The notes under the pieces were generated by a model. That model ran no database searches and was not told the origin of the DNA. It worked only from the letters and a program-made list of their open reading frames with translations. A stretch of 64,000 nucleotides of DNA, taken from the NCBI GenBank assembly GCA_029844215.1, contig CM056736.1:54373562-54437561 (forward strand). The letters are read 5' to 3'. The stretch's first letter is position 1, and every line of letters begins with the position of its first letter. Source of the stretch: Przewalskia tangutica (lineage: Eukaryota > Streptophyta > Magnoliopsida > Solanales > Solanaceae). Made by a program: the position numbers and the translations under genes. Shown here piece after piece: positions 33,767 through 46,584 of this stretch.

Positions 33767-36700
33767 TGTAACGACCGTTCGGGGCGTTCATCGTGCCTTA
33801 CAGGCACCCTAGTGATACAAACATCGAGAGAAAATCAGCGGAACACAAAACAAGTCATTTAACAAGAGATAAATGAATAAGCAGGCCAACCAAGCATTTG
33901 CCTTGGTATATACATAAAACACGAGCAGTTTAATCCTTTTACAACCCTGCCCACAGCAGTACTACAGACCTCTAAGATGTACAACGCCTATGACGGGACA
34001 GGGCCGCCATACCACAGATGTACAAGAACCTACAACTCGTGGAACACTGCAAAAGATAAGCCTCGGAGAAACGGAGCTTCAATCTGTTGGATCGTGATCC
34101 CATGGCGAGGAACCACGACCGATGTACCTCTACTGCGGCATGAACGCAGCCCCGAAGAGGTCGATAACAGTACCAAGTATGTGGCGTATAAAATCGTAAA
34201 TGAAATCATACTAGTCTATATAAGCGAGGAGACATGTATGATAACCAAACTCTGATTCACAACATAAAGCGATCATCACTCGATATAACTATGGGTCTCA
34301 CGCCCAACATCAATCGAGTTCGCATTATGGCGCATGCCGGAATCTTGCGCATCGGTGTAGACATGTCCATGATGCAACAATAATACCAATGTCCCATGGC
34401 GCATGCCGGAGTGCGCCGGTGTAGACATGTCCATGTGACCTCAACAACAAGCAACAATCCAAATGGAAGCACACGTGCGCTACGCGTCGTGTCGGTATGT
34501 CGAAGGAAAAATAAGACAACATTCCAAATGGACGCATACGTGCGCTACGCATCGTGTCGGTATGTCGAAAGGAAATCACTGGCGATAATCAAAATGAAAC
34601 ATACGTGCGCTACGCATCGTGTCGATATATCCAAAGCGATTAACCACAAGACCTTAACCAAAATGGAAGCATGCGATGCGCCACGATCGTGTCGGTATGT
34701 CCAAAGCGATTAACAACAATAATACTATCAGCGAGGCGTGCGTGGAATTTCTCGTCACTGCGCGTCGCCCAAGTAAGTTCTCAACTCAACCGACCCTATC
34801 GAGAGCGGTAACACGAAACACAACGATTGTACAATAAAGGCTATCATCACGGCATAGGCAAGTTTCACAACAACAAGCATAGGCAAGTTTCACAACAACA
34901 AGCATAGGCAAGTTTCACTGACTTCAAGTACTTTCATTTTATTCCAAAGTCGGGTTTTTAACCCCAGTACTACATATGTTAAGTTCTTTTAAAGAGATCC
35001 ATTACTTTTATAAAAGTCACCCGATACCCGTAGCATTAGAATGACCAACCACCTTCCTTTTCAAAATCAAGTAACATTCTTTTCCTAAGTTCGGTTTGCC
35101 TAGTTTCATTACTCAAGCTTCTCATTTTCAAATGGTTTCATAGTTCCCCAAACTTAATCACTTGATTCCTTTTTAGAACAATTGAGTAACATATGTCATA
35201 TACGTGAGTAGTTTATTCTTGTTTATAACGATCTTATTACGTGACCATGATCTAGAAAATGTAATATCATTTTGTCTCATCTTAGCTTATGCGGATGGAG
35301 GTTTCTCTTGGTTTTAATACAACACATCATTATTCAATACATTTTCCTTTATTAACGCTGCGATTGGTGCTGTCGATACACATTCGATTCCGAAATCGGT
35401 AAAACATTATCCCTTTAAAACCAAGTACTCATTACTCACGAATGAGGTTTCACACAAACATCCACATTAAAACAAATAAGTTAAGTCTCTTATCTTATAA
35501 GATCAAGTCTCTTAACTTCTAACATCGATAAACCATTTTCACTTACATAAGGTCGTTATAACTAACTTCCCATAAAGCTATTATAACACCCTATGTTTTA
35601 AACCAACCAAATCACTTAGCACGTATGCGTCTACCGTACTACATAGTTCACAACAATCATGCTAGAAAAGATAGGAAGAGGTTCACATACCTCGCGACGA
35701 TTTATCGACAATAAGCAAAATGCTCCAAGTACTACAACCTTGCTAGCCCTTTCCACCTCGAGTAGAATACGCTACTCTTAGTACTTTCACCTATAAAGGT
35801 CAAAACGTCTATTAACCCCAAAACACAAGTTTCTATCTTTCTATAGAAAATTCGCGCACACATGCAGCGTAAATCTCTCCTCTATCGAGTAGGCTACCAA
35901 GCCAACCAGGGGTTTACATCTACGGGACGTGTACAATTCTACACAAGTCTCTTGCAATACTGATCTATGTAAATCTGATTGATTCGATTCTTTATTCTTC
36001 AGCTTAAGTCAAAAGACATTGCGAATACTAAGTAGTTCCATATATAGTATACTTCAACTATATATTCAACCAAACATGTAATTTCCAATTACAATAGAGG
36101 ACAAGATAATTACCTCGATAAGCCCAAAATTATCCAAGTTATAATGTCGATCTGAGCAAGGTTTAGCTCGCTCAGTGCGCTCCAACCACTCCAAACAACC
36201 CTTAGAAGTTCTAACCAACTTCTACTCATACTTGACCAACTATGAAGATTTCCTTAGGGTTTGGTTTGAGACTAAAAGGACAAAGGTAGTATTTAGGACT
36301 CTACGTAAAGAGGTATCTTTGGAATACTACAAGGTACAAGGCTAAGGTATTTTGGGCATTATAACAATACTAGGGAGTATTTCTATACCACAACAAGGGG
36401 TATTATCTGAAAACAAGGCGGCTAGGGGGGGGTACCCCACGGCCAAGCCTCACCCAACGGGGGGGGGCCCTCTCGGCCAAAGCTCCACAACGGGGGGGGA
36501 GGGCTTTGGGCGATTTCAACTCACAAAGGAGAGATTTCAAGACTTGGAAAATGATTTTTGGATGAAGAAAGTTCATCAACTAAGGGTATTTATAGCAAAC
36601 CCAAAGGCCAACCAATGGCCAAGATCTAGCCAAGTGCAAGGCAAGTGTAAGGCCAAGATCAAGCCAAGTGCACCTAGCCCCTACTCCTTAAAACCCTCAC

Positions 36701-37273
36701 AAATATCTACACAAATATCTAGCACCACAAGCCCGCCATTCGGCCAAGTGCGCCCACTTGTCTCCGTTGTGAGGGTGACACATGTCACCCTCCGTTGGTC
36801 CAAAATGTTTCGTCTCTCGGAAAAATCCGCAAAAATACAAAACGACATAGCGGAATTTTCCGCGCAAGTTACGCAAGCGTTTCGTCAAAAACGACTCTAG
36901 CAGGGTGTTGTGCACAAATGTCATTTCGGCCAAGCAGGCGGGGTGACACGTGTCACCTCCTATTGGCCTCAAAAACGTCTTTCGAAAAAATCCACAATGG
37001 CCAAAATCTCGAAAACAAAGTGGGCCCCAAAACCGTAAATTTCTCAGTGGGCCCACGTGACCATTCAGAAAATAAAATTCCATAATTCTCTAATATTCCA
37101 GGAAGTCCGAATACCAAATCTGGGAATCCAATTCCCATTAACGAACCTTTTTCCTTCACAAAAACCGGAAACTTTTCCGTGGAAAAATCACCTCTTTCTT
37201 CCTTTCCAATCTTTCTGCCGTATTCTCGTACGTACGTCCTCGCATACATACTCTGGAAATACGGGGTATAACA
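33767..37273 (-). repeat. B 5' LTR, 3507 bp
   Basis: Reversed LTR with start TGTTATACCCC at 37273 and end CGTTACA at 33767. Reversed TATA at 36587-36594 and G-box palindrome at 36941-36957 (last base changed). It contains G/C runs near 36420-36500 that differ in length from the other copy. Confidence 0.88.
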
Positions 37274-37278
37274 TATAT

Positions 37279-37494
37279 GATAGCCGGTTGTGCTAGTGAT
37301 ATATTGTTCATTACGGGGTCATTCCCCGGGTTTGTGGCATTTGCATATACCGTGGATTTGCTACCCATGATGCGAGGTATACCTCATGCGAGTCCATAAG
37401 GGCTTTTGCGGGTGAAATAGTCTTATGCGGGGCGGACTAGTCCTATGCGAGGAATACCTCATGCGGGTCTATACGACCTATGCGTGTCACGACT
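37279..37494 (+). repeat. Solo LTR A, segment 2
   Basis: Resumes after B with GATAGCCGGTTGTGC, completing the 29-bp repeat broken at 18344. It contains the 'atgcgagg(a)atacctcatgcgggtc' block shared with T1, then stops at the D insertion (target ATGCG at 37490-37494). Confidence 0.88.
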
Positions 37495-40400
37495 CGACCT
37501 CGGGCCCGCGACTGGTGCCTTACCCCGGGCACCCTAGTGATAATACATCAGAGAAAATCAGCGGAAATAAAAACTCATAGACATGAAACAATATGACATA
37601 AGAAATAGGCTAACCAAAACGGTCACCTTTCTGCATATATATATAAATCTGAACAGTTACATCATTTACAAGCCACTCACAACAGTACTATAGACCTCTA
37701 AGAGTTTTTAAAACAACTACGACGGGACAGGGCCCCGCCATACCCCTGAATGTACAAGAACCTACAATATCAGGGAATCATACCAAAAGATAAGCCTCCG
37801 GAGAAACGGAGCTTCCCAAACGCAGAAGTGATCCTATGGCGAGGATCAACAAGCGGTGTGCCTCTACTGCGACATGAGCGGCCCAGAAGGAGGTCGATGC
37901 AAGTGCAGTATGTGGCCCGAAAATCGTAATGAAATCACATTTCATCATTTTTAAAAGACCAATTCGCAATAAGTAAACAGTTATATCAAGATAGTGATGC
38001 ATGTCCTCAAAATCATCACTCACTCATAACTATGGGTCTCACGCCCATAATATCAATCATGCCCGTGAAACTCCTTCCTCACTGTCGGCAGTACATGATG
38101 TAAAACAACACCCACATGTGAACCTGAACAATAGATCCTGCGTGCGTCATAAAACTGATCGGGCCAAGTAGAATAGCCAACTACCAGATCCAAAAACTAG
38201 TCAGAAAACTTTATGGGCCAAGTACGGAAGCCAACTACCAGATCCAAAAACTAGTCACGCAACTGACCGAGGCAGGTATCTTAAGCCAACGTACCAGAGC
38301 CTACCATCTCACAAGATATGACCGAGGCAAGTATCTTAAGCTGTCTACCAGAGCCTGCCGATACACGAGAAATGACCAGGACAAGTATCTAAAGTGTGCC
38401 TGTAACCACATTTACAAATCAAGCCCGTGATCGCTCGTCACTGCGGCAAGCTTCATGGATTAGCGGTCCATGGAATAATAACATAACCCGGGAATTTAAC
38501 CCGCACCATGGCCGCATGCCCCGACATATTACCTCGGTATAAGCATGGCCATGGAACCATCCTAGTGGACGTATACCCGTGGACCATCCATCACGTCAGT
38601 ATGTCCAAAGGAAATAACAAGATAATACTCATAGTGGAAGCATACCCGTGGATCATCCAACGCGTCAGTATGTCCAAGCAATCAACCAGATAACCGACCC
38701 TCCATCGAGAGACGCAGTAGCATAGAAATACAACACTTGCACGACAAAGGCTATCACAACAAGCATAGGCAAGTTCAACGTACTTTTAGACTTTTATTAA
38801 CATGTAAACTGATTCATCAATTTTATCAACTCCAAGTATTTTCATTTTATGCCAACAATCCGGGTTTTAACCCCAAAATACTACATACTTTCATTCTTTC
38901 AAAAAGACCTCTTTTTACGTAAAAGTCACACGATACTAATACTCGTAGTATCAAAACACGTTTTCTTTTCAAACCAAATTACTACATCTTCAGAAAATCT
39001 TTACAAGGCCTTTAAAATAAAGTACTCTATACTTTTTAAACCAAGTGCTTTACATTTTTAAAACAACATCAAGTATACTTTTAAAACCCAAGTAACTCAC
39101 TCTTTTCAAAACAAGTAACCTATACTTTTAAATCAAGTTACTTCTCAAAATAGTTTAAGCTTCATTACTTCAAATTCTCAAGTCTCTTCTCTTTTAGAAA
39201 TCAAGTTTCTTACTTTGGAAATAAATAAAAAATCAATACTTGTTTATAATGATCTTATTAAAGCAGCCATGATCTAGAAAATGTAATACAATTTTGTCTT
39301 ATCTTAGCTTCTATGCAGATGGAGAATTCTACTCATTTTAATTTAATTGATTGTCAATACATTTTCTTTTATTAACGCTGCAATGGCTTGTTCGATACTT
39401 ATTCTCCTTTCTGAAATCAAGATAACTTTATTCTTTTAAAGACCAAGTACCCATTACTCATGAATGATGTTTCATAACTTTTTAACACAATTCAAGTCCT
39501 TAACATTTCATATCAAGTCACTTAACTCTAGAATCAAGTCAAGGACACAAAAAAGGAAAATCCAACTCCTTTGACACACGTGCGTCTACCGCACTATATA
39601 TTTCACAAATAATCATGCTCAAGAGAATAGGAAGAATCACATACCTCTTCGGCTTAATCCACTAGCCAAGTCGAGTATGCCGCGCGTAGAATATCCATCT
39701 ATAATAACCACAATACATCTATCAAATTCTAGTTCTCTTCGTAGAATATTTCTAAGTAAATTGTCTCTTATTCTACGGAAAATTGGGCAGCACTTCCCTT
39801 GTATTTACTTACCTTTCCACCTTTTTCAAGGCCCGATATCAATAGCCAACATGCCACATTTAAGGCGCAGTAATACAACAACTCAAAGGGGATTACACGC
39901 CTAGCTGGACGTGTAAAATTCTGCCCCACAATATACTAAACAGTCCATTTCTTTTCAATCTTCTTTCCACATATTATATACTCAACTATAAACTACTACA
40001 ACATGTAATCTCCAATTACAATAGAAGGACAAAGATCATTACCTCGATAAGCCCAAATTTTTCCAATGATTAAAAGTCGATCCTTAGAAATCTTAGCTCC
40101 ACTTCCTTACGTTCCAATCCACTCCAAGTAACCCTTAGAAAGTTCCTAACCAACTTCTCTTCAAGATCTATCTTCAAAAAGTGAAGAACACCTTAGGTTC
40201 CAAACCTACAAGTTTCGGCCAAGGGGGTGTGTATAGGCTAGGGGTGTGAAATATTTTCTAACACTTGGTTCACAATCTTCCTAACACCTTAAGGAAGAAA
40301 AGTTAAAAGTTTACGGAGTTTTGGACAACTTTTGCTCAAGAAATCAGCCCATGGCCGAGAGCTACTAGGGAGAGGGAGGGAGTATTTGCCTTGGAAATCT

Positions 40401-40968
40401 CAAGTGTGGGATGAAGTCTTGCAATCCAAAGGGGGGGGGGGGGTATTTATAGGACAACCAATGGCTAGGATGCAAGCAAGTGTGTGGTGAGATTGGGGAA
40501 CAAGTGTGTGCCCACAAGCCACTTGTCCAAGCAAGACAAACTTGAGACAAGTGGCTAGCCACATGTCTCACAAAATCGGCCACAATGGCCACTTGGCACT
40601 CAATTTCGGCCATGTGCCACCTAAGGGGGTGACACATGTCGCCCTCCTATTCGTCCAAAATATTTCATCTCCCGAAAATATCCATAATGGCCAAAATCTC
40701 GAAAATAAGGTGGGCCCCACAAAATCGTAAATTTCTCCCGTGGGCCCCACGTGACCAAATCTGGAAATAAAATTCCATAATTCTATTATATTCCCAGAAG
40801 TCCGAATACCAAATTTGGGAATCCAATTCCCATTAATAAGCTTTTTTCCTTCACAAAATCCGGAAAATTTTCCGTCGGAAAATCAAATCTTTCTTCTTTT
40901 TCAATCTTAATGTCGTATTCTCGTACGTACGTCCTCACATACATACCCTGGAACTACGGGGTGTAACA
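37495..40968 (-). repeat. D 3' LTR
   Basis: Plus strand opens TGTCACGACTCGACC. It contains two blocks of local repeats (about 38160-38400, with 'agccaactaccagatccaaaaactagtca' twice, and 38565-38690, two units of about 70 bp). Leader hairpin 39888-39925, reversed TATA 40444-40451 next to a 14-G run (4 to 7 longer than in the other copy). Ends GTGTAACA. Confidence 0.9.
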
Positions 40969-40982
40969 TTCTTCCCCCCTTT

Positions 40983-41005
40983 GAAACATTCGTCCCGAAT
41001 GTTCC
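40983..41005 (-). promoter_or_regulatory. D pre-polypurine hairpin
   Basis: GAAACATTCG-TCC-CGAATGTTCC, the reverse complement of the T1, C and E hairpin. The polypurine tract (AAAGGGGGGAAGAA on the minus strand, 40969-40982) lies between it and the LTR. Confidence 0.8.
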
Positions 41006-41962
41006 TTCTAAGTCTCCAAACATACATGCGTCGGTATAGTCTTCACTACTATACTTACAAAACCAATTATGCCACACATGACCATAATATAACATACGCG
41101 CAATACTTACATCCAAGCCAATGAGGAATCACCTCAAACGTATATAACATCACAATAAGCTCTCACCCATGGTCTAAAGGACTCTTTCTTCGCATCTTTA
41201 CTTCACAAAATGATCACTTCCATTCTCTTAACACATATTCGCTTCTTTTCTTACTCGTCGTACCCTTCTCGTACATCTGAATTATTTCTAGTATACGTAC
41301 CACATTTCAGTCATCGCTTCAGTTTCCAAAACCTTGGAGTTACTACCACCTACTTGGTCATTACTAGCTTCAATTTCCTTTAAGGCCATTCTCGGCCTTC
41401 ACGACCCGATTTTGGTCGAATGTGTCTACGAACTCGTACAATGGTTACCTAGACTTGGGCCCTGCACCCTCGTGACCCTATCACCTACTGGGACCACCTC
41501 AAACTTACCCCACTTCATTCCGGGTTGCGGGTTGACCCGCGATTGGTCCTCAACCCGACCCATCATCGTATTAAATCCTCATTCCTCGTCTGGAACTAAT
41601 CTCACTATTCAAGTCATGAAAGCCTAGTGGTCTTCTTAGCTCAACTACCCACTTTCATTTCACACCACTCATAGACTTATCATACATATACCCCACGTAT
41701 ACTATGTATCTCGACAAAGATCAAACGTAAAATCTTTTACTCAAGACAGCCTTGCATCTAAGGTCTCCACGGTTATCTGTATTCTAAGGCTCAATCTCCA
41801 TGCACCCAAACCTACCTTTTCTACTTACCAGGCTTCTAAATCACAATTTACACAAAACTACCCATACATAGCACTCAACATGTAATCATCTTATCACACC
41901 TACTAGTCTCTAGAGGGTTAAGGATATACATGTAACTATTGCTTCACTTTCCCTTCATCGCT
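41006..41962 (-). other. D non-coding 3' internal region
   Basis: Follows gag. No pol motif on the minus strand. It is similar to the B region 31587-32379 throughout, and to C at both ends. An antisense frame of 97 codons (41334-41627, plus) is open here but is not preserved in B. Function unknown; conserved non-coding internal sequence may hold packaging or priming signals. Confidence 0.6.
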
Positions 41963-42883
41963 CTAATCATAATCCGTCCCTGCTGCGCGCATAGCTACAG
42001 AAGGCAATGAACCAGCTACCGATCCCGAAGGATGAGTCTTAACATCTGCGCTACCTCTGGTCGGACAATTTTTCGCAAAATGGCCCTGCTGGCCGCATGT
42101 AAAACAAGCCCTCTGAACACCATGACATTCCCCCTTATGGGGGCTACCACACTGGCCACACCGAGGTAGGGGTGGTTTCATCTGACTAACACCCCTGCTC
42201 CCCCGAAAACCTGAACCACAGGAGCCACGACACGCTCACGAATACCTGGGCGTCCCGAAGGCGTGGAGGACCACCTGTCTTGACGGAGCGCATAACTAAC
42301 TTTCTTGGCGGCGGCATGTCTCTAAAGTTACCAAAGGACCCTGCTGTCTTGGCCCTCTTATGCTGATCTCGGTCGTTTCGTCGACCTCTACGTTCCTCAG
42401 TCCCCTTTGCATAAGCCTGAATGCGGGCAATGTCCATGCCCGACTGAAGAGCTACACCCGAGCAACCCTCTGCTAAGTAATCGTCGAGTCCTGTGACATA
42501 TCGGTGCACTTTATCCTCCATATCTGCCACTAGGGTGGGGGCATACCGAGCTAATGAGTCGAACTCTATGTTGTACTCTCGAACCATCCGCCCATTCTGT
42601 CTTCGTGCATCGCCACAATCCTAGCTAGTAACTGGGCTATCTCCTTGTAATCCATATCTTCGGCTCCTGGTCGTGGAACTGGAGGCTCAGATATCATGGC
42701 CTCAGTAGAAGTTGTTGCCGCTGCGCTAAACTCTGCTGGGGCTGGCGGCATCGCAGAACTCGCCGTATGAAGTACTAACTCAGGTAAAGACTGGGCCTGT
42801 TCCCTGGTAACCCTTTGTACTCTACTCGCAGCTCCCTCTGCTGCCTTGCCCTTCTGAGCCCTGGTTGCCTTGCGTAGAGGCAT
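41963..42883 (-). pseudogene. gag: D gag with deleted capsid core
   Basis: Minus-strand start MPLRKATRAQKGKAAEGAAS at 42883, reading to about 42590 (LLARIVAMHEDR). There it joins directly, in another frame, to MVREYNIEFDSLARYAPT and VHRYVTGLDDYLAEGCSGVA. The roughly 100-150 residues that in T1 contain DFLGCHPPEFYG, LNWFESW and FLDHFLPPE are missing. A third open piece (42181-41963) carries two zinc knuckles: CGQCGSPHKGEC, lacking the usual spacing, and a perfect CX2CX4HX4C, CFTCGQQGHFAKNC (42065-42106). It ends shortly after; there is no protease. Confidence 0.8.
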
Positions 42884-43070
42884 AACTGGTACATAAGAAT
42901 ACGTCAGAGGGAGTCCAACTTATAACACAATTCTAAGGCACGATCTCATAGTGAGAAGAATGGAAACCAATCCTAAATATCCTGAAGCCTCCTGATTATA
43001 GGTGTGGTGCACAACACGCCGATAATCAAGACTCTACTAGATACGGTCTGTAGACATTTTCCGAGGACTA

Positions 43071-43086
43071 CCTGCTCTGATACCAC
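43071..43086 (-). promoter_or_regulatory. D primer binding site (tRNA-iMet type)
   Basis: Minus strand GTGGTATCAGAGCAGG, a perfect match to the usual TGGTATCAGAGC, three bases in from the 5' LTR end. Confidence 0.88.
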
Positions 43087-43089
43087 TTT

Positions 43090-46000
43090 TGTCACGACCC
43101 GACCTCGGGCCCGCGACTGGTGCCTTACCCCGGGCACCCTAGTGATAATACATCAGAGAAAATCAGCGGAAATAAAAACTCATAGACATGAAACAATATG
43201 ACATAAGAAACAGGCTAACCAAAACGGTCACCTTTCTGCATATATATATAAATCTGAACAGTTACATCCTTTACAAGCCCAACTCACAACAGTACTACAG
43301 ACCTCTAAGAGTTTTTAAAACAACTACGACGGGACAGGGCCCCGCCATACCCCTGAATGTACAAGAACCTACAATATCAGGGAATCATACCAAAAGATAA
43401 TCCTCCGGAGAAACGGAGCTTCCCAAAACGCAGAACCGTGATCCTATGAGTGAGGATCAACAACTGGTGTACCTCTACCTGTGGCATGAACGCAGCTCCC
43501 CGAAGGAGGTCAGTACAACAGGTACCAAGTATGTGAAACTGAAAATACTGTAATGAAATCACATTTCATCATTTTTAAAAGACCAATTCGCAATAAGTAA
43601 ACAATTATATCAATATAGTGACGCATGTCCTCAAAATCATCACTCACACATAACTATGGGTCTCATGCCAATAATATCAATCATGCCCGTGGAACTCCTT
43701 CCTCACTGCTGGCAGTACATGATGTAAAACAACACCCACATGTGAACCTGAACACTAGATCCTGCCTGCGTCATAAAACCGATCGGGCCAAGTAGAATAG
43801 CCAACTACCAGATCCAAAAACTAGTCATAAAACTTTACAGGCCAAGTACGGAAGCCAACTACCAGATCCAAAAACTAGTCACGCAACTGACCGAGGCAAG
43901 TATCTTAAGCCAACGTACCAGAGTCTACCGTCTCACGAGATATGACCGAGGCAAGTATCTTAAGCTATCTACCAGAGCCTTCCGATACATGAGAAATGAC
44001 CAGGACAAGTATCTAAAGTGTGCCTGTAATGACATGTACAAATCAAGCCCGTGATCGCTCGTCACTGCGGCAAGCTTCATGGATTAGCGGTCCATGGACT
44101 AATAACATAACCCGGGAATTTAACCCGCACCATGGCCGCATGCCCCGACATCTTACCTCGGTATAAGCATGGCCATGGAACCATCCTAGTGGACGTATAC
44201 CCGTGGACCATCCATCACGTCAGTATGTCCAAAGGAAATAACAAGATAATACTCATAGTGGAAGCATACCCGTGGATCATCCAACGCGTCAGTATGTCCA
44301 AGCAATCAACCAGATAACCGACCCTCCATCGAGACGCGATGGCGTAGAAATACAACACTTGCACGAAAAAGGCTATCACAACAAGCATAGGCAAGTTCAA
44401 CGTACTTTTAGACTTTTATTAACGTATGGCGATTCATCAATTTTATCAACTCCAAGTATTTTCATTTTATGCCAACAATCGGGTTTTAACCCCAAAATAC
44501 TACATACTTTCTTTCTTTCAAAAAGACCTCTTTTTACGTAATAGTCACACGATACTAATACTCGTAGTATCAAAACACGTTTTCTTTTCAAACCAAATTA
44601 CTACATCTTCAGAAAATCTTTACAAGGCCTTTAAAATAAAGTACTCTATACTTTTTAAACCAAGTGCTTTACATTTTTAAAACAACATCAAGTATACTTT
44701 TAAAACCCAAGTAACTCACTCTTTTCAAAACAAGTAACCTATACTTTTAAATCAAGTTACTTCTCAAAATAGTTTAAGCTTCATTACTTCAAATTCTCAA
44801 GTCTCTTCTCTTTTAGAAATCAAGTTTCTTACTTTGGAAATAAATAAAAAATCAATACTTGTTTATAATGATCTTATTAAAGCAGCCATGATCTAGAAAA
44901 TGTAATACAATTTTGTCTTATCTTAGCTTCTATGCAGATGGAGAATTCTACTCATTTTAATTTAATTGATTGTCAATACATTTTCTTTTATTAACGCTGC
45001 AATGGCTTGTTCGATACTTATTCTCCTTTCTGAAATCAAGATAACTTTATTCTTTTAAAGACCAAGTACCCATTACTCATGAATGATGTTTCATAACTTT
45101 TTAACACAATTCAAGTCCTTAACATTTCATATCAAGTCACTTAACTCTAGAATCAAGTCAAGGACACAAAAAAGGAAAATCCAACTCCTTTGACACACGT
45201 GCGTCTACCGCACTATATATTTCACAAATAATCATGCTCAAGAGAATAGGAAGAATCACATACCTCTTCGGCTTAATCCACTAGCCAAGTCGAGTATGCC
45301 GCGCGTAGAATATCCACCTATAATAACCACAATACATCTATCAACTTCTAGTTCTCTTCGTAGAATATTTCTAAGTAAATTGTCTCTTATTCTACGGAAA
45401 ATTGGGCAGCACTTCCCTTGTATCTACTTACCTTTCACCCTTTTTCAAGGCCCGATATCAATAGCCAACATGCCACATTTAAGGCGCAGTAATACAACAA
45501 CTCAAAGGGGATTACACGCCTAGCTGGACGTGTAAAATTCTGCCCCACAATATACTAAACAGTCTATTTCTTTTCAATCTTCTTTCCACATATTATATAC
45601 TCAACTATAAACTACTACAACATGTAATCTCCAATTACAATAGAAGGACAAAGATCATTACCTCGATAAGCCCAAAATTTTCCAATGATTAAAAGTCGAT
45701 CCTTAGAAATATTAGCTCCACTTCCTTACGTTCCAATCCACTCCAAGCAACCCTTAGAAGTTCCTAACCAACTTCTCTTCAAGATCTATCTTCAAAAAGT
45801 GAAGAACACCTTAGGTTCCAAACCTACAAGTTTCGGCCAATGGGGTGTGTATAGGCTAGGGGTGTGAAATCTTTTCTAACACTTGGTTCACAATATTCCT
45901 AACACCTTGAGTAAGAACACTTAAAAGTTTAAGGATTTTTGGACAACTTTTGCTCAAGAAATCAGCCCATGGCCGAGAGCTACTAGGGAGAGGGAGGGAG

Positions 46001-46579
46001 TATTTGCCTTGGAAATCTCAAGTGTGTGATGAAGTCTTGCAATCCAAAGGGGGGGTATTTATAGGACAACCAATGGCTAGGATGCAAGCAAGTGTGTGGT
46101 GAGATTGGGGAACAAGTGTGTGCCCACAAGCCACTTGTCCAAGCAAGACAAACTTGAGACAAGTGGCTAGCCACATGTCTCACAAAATCGGCCACAATGG
46201 CCACTTGGCACTCACTTTCGGCCTTGTGCCACCTAAGGGGTGACACGTGTCGCCCTCCTATTCGTCCAAAATATTTCATCTCCCGAAAATATCCATAATG
46301 GCCAAAATTTCGAAAACAAGGTGGGCCCAACAAAACCGTAAATTTCTCCCGTGGGCCCCACGTGACCAAATCTGAAAATAAAATTCCATAATTCTATTAT
46401 ATTCCCAGAAGTCCGAATACCAAATCTGGGAATCCAATTCCCATTAATAAGTCTTTTTCCTTCACAAAATCCGGAAAATTTTCCGTCGGAAAATCAAATC
46501 TTTTTTCCTTTTCAATCTTAATGTCGTATTCTCGTACGTACGTCCTCACATACATAACCTGGAACTACGGGGTGTAACA
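43090..46579 (-). repeat. D 5' LTR
   Basis: Near copy of 37495-40968. Differences cluster: a patch at 44325-44435 where CAG/CTG triplets are altered in this copy, and a patch at 37830-37930 where they are altered in the other. Terminal hairpin 43119-43138; reversed TATA 46056-46063. Confidence 0.92.
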
Positions 46580-46584
46580 ATGCG

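Larger units (their letters stand above)
18345..37273 (-). mobile_element. B: gag-only Ty3/gypsy element in LTR A, interrupted by C
   Basis: Minus-strand element with 3' LTR at 18345-20911 plus 30562-31553 (about 3.56 kb) and 5' LTR at 33767-37273 (3507 bases). The internal region is only 2.2 kb (31554-33766). Ends are TGTTATACCC and CGTTACA. Target duplication TGTAT (18340-18344) versus TATAT (37274-37278), one mismatch. The internal region carries gag and zinc-finger remnants but no trace of protease, RT or integrase, so it depends on another element to move (TR-GAG-like, a known class of LTR elements with gag only). Confidence 0.85.
37495..46579 (-). mobile_element. D: gag-only Ty3/gypsy element, youngest-looking, TSD ATGCG
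   Basis: Minus-strand element with 3' LTR 37495-40968 (3474 bases), internal region 40969-43089 (2121 bases) and 5' LTR 43090-46579 (3490 bases). Perfect target duplication ATGCG at 37490-37494 and 46580-46584. The two LTRs are nearly identical over long stretches (for example 38870-39700 against 44480-45320), so insertion was recent relative to the others. It carries a gag with a core deletion and no pol. It must have been copied by proteins from another element. Confidence 0.92.

Noticed and set aside
36352..36900. 182-codon plus-strand frame
   Set aside because: Antisense inside the B 5' LTR. The matching region of the other B LTR copy (30645-31190) does not keep it open.
41334..41627. 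97-codon frame antisense to D
   Set aside because: Not preserved in the homologous region of B, no domain recognised. Kept only as a note under the non-coding region.
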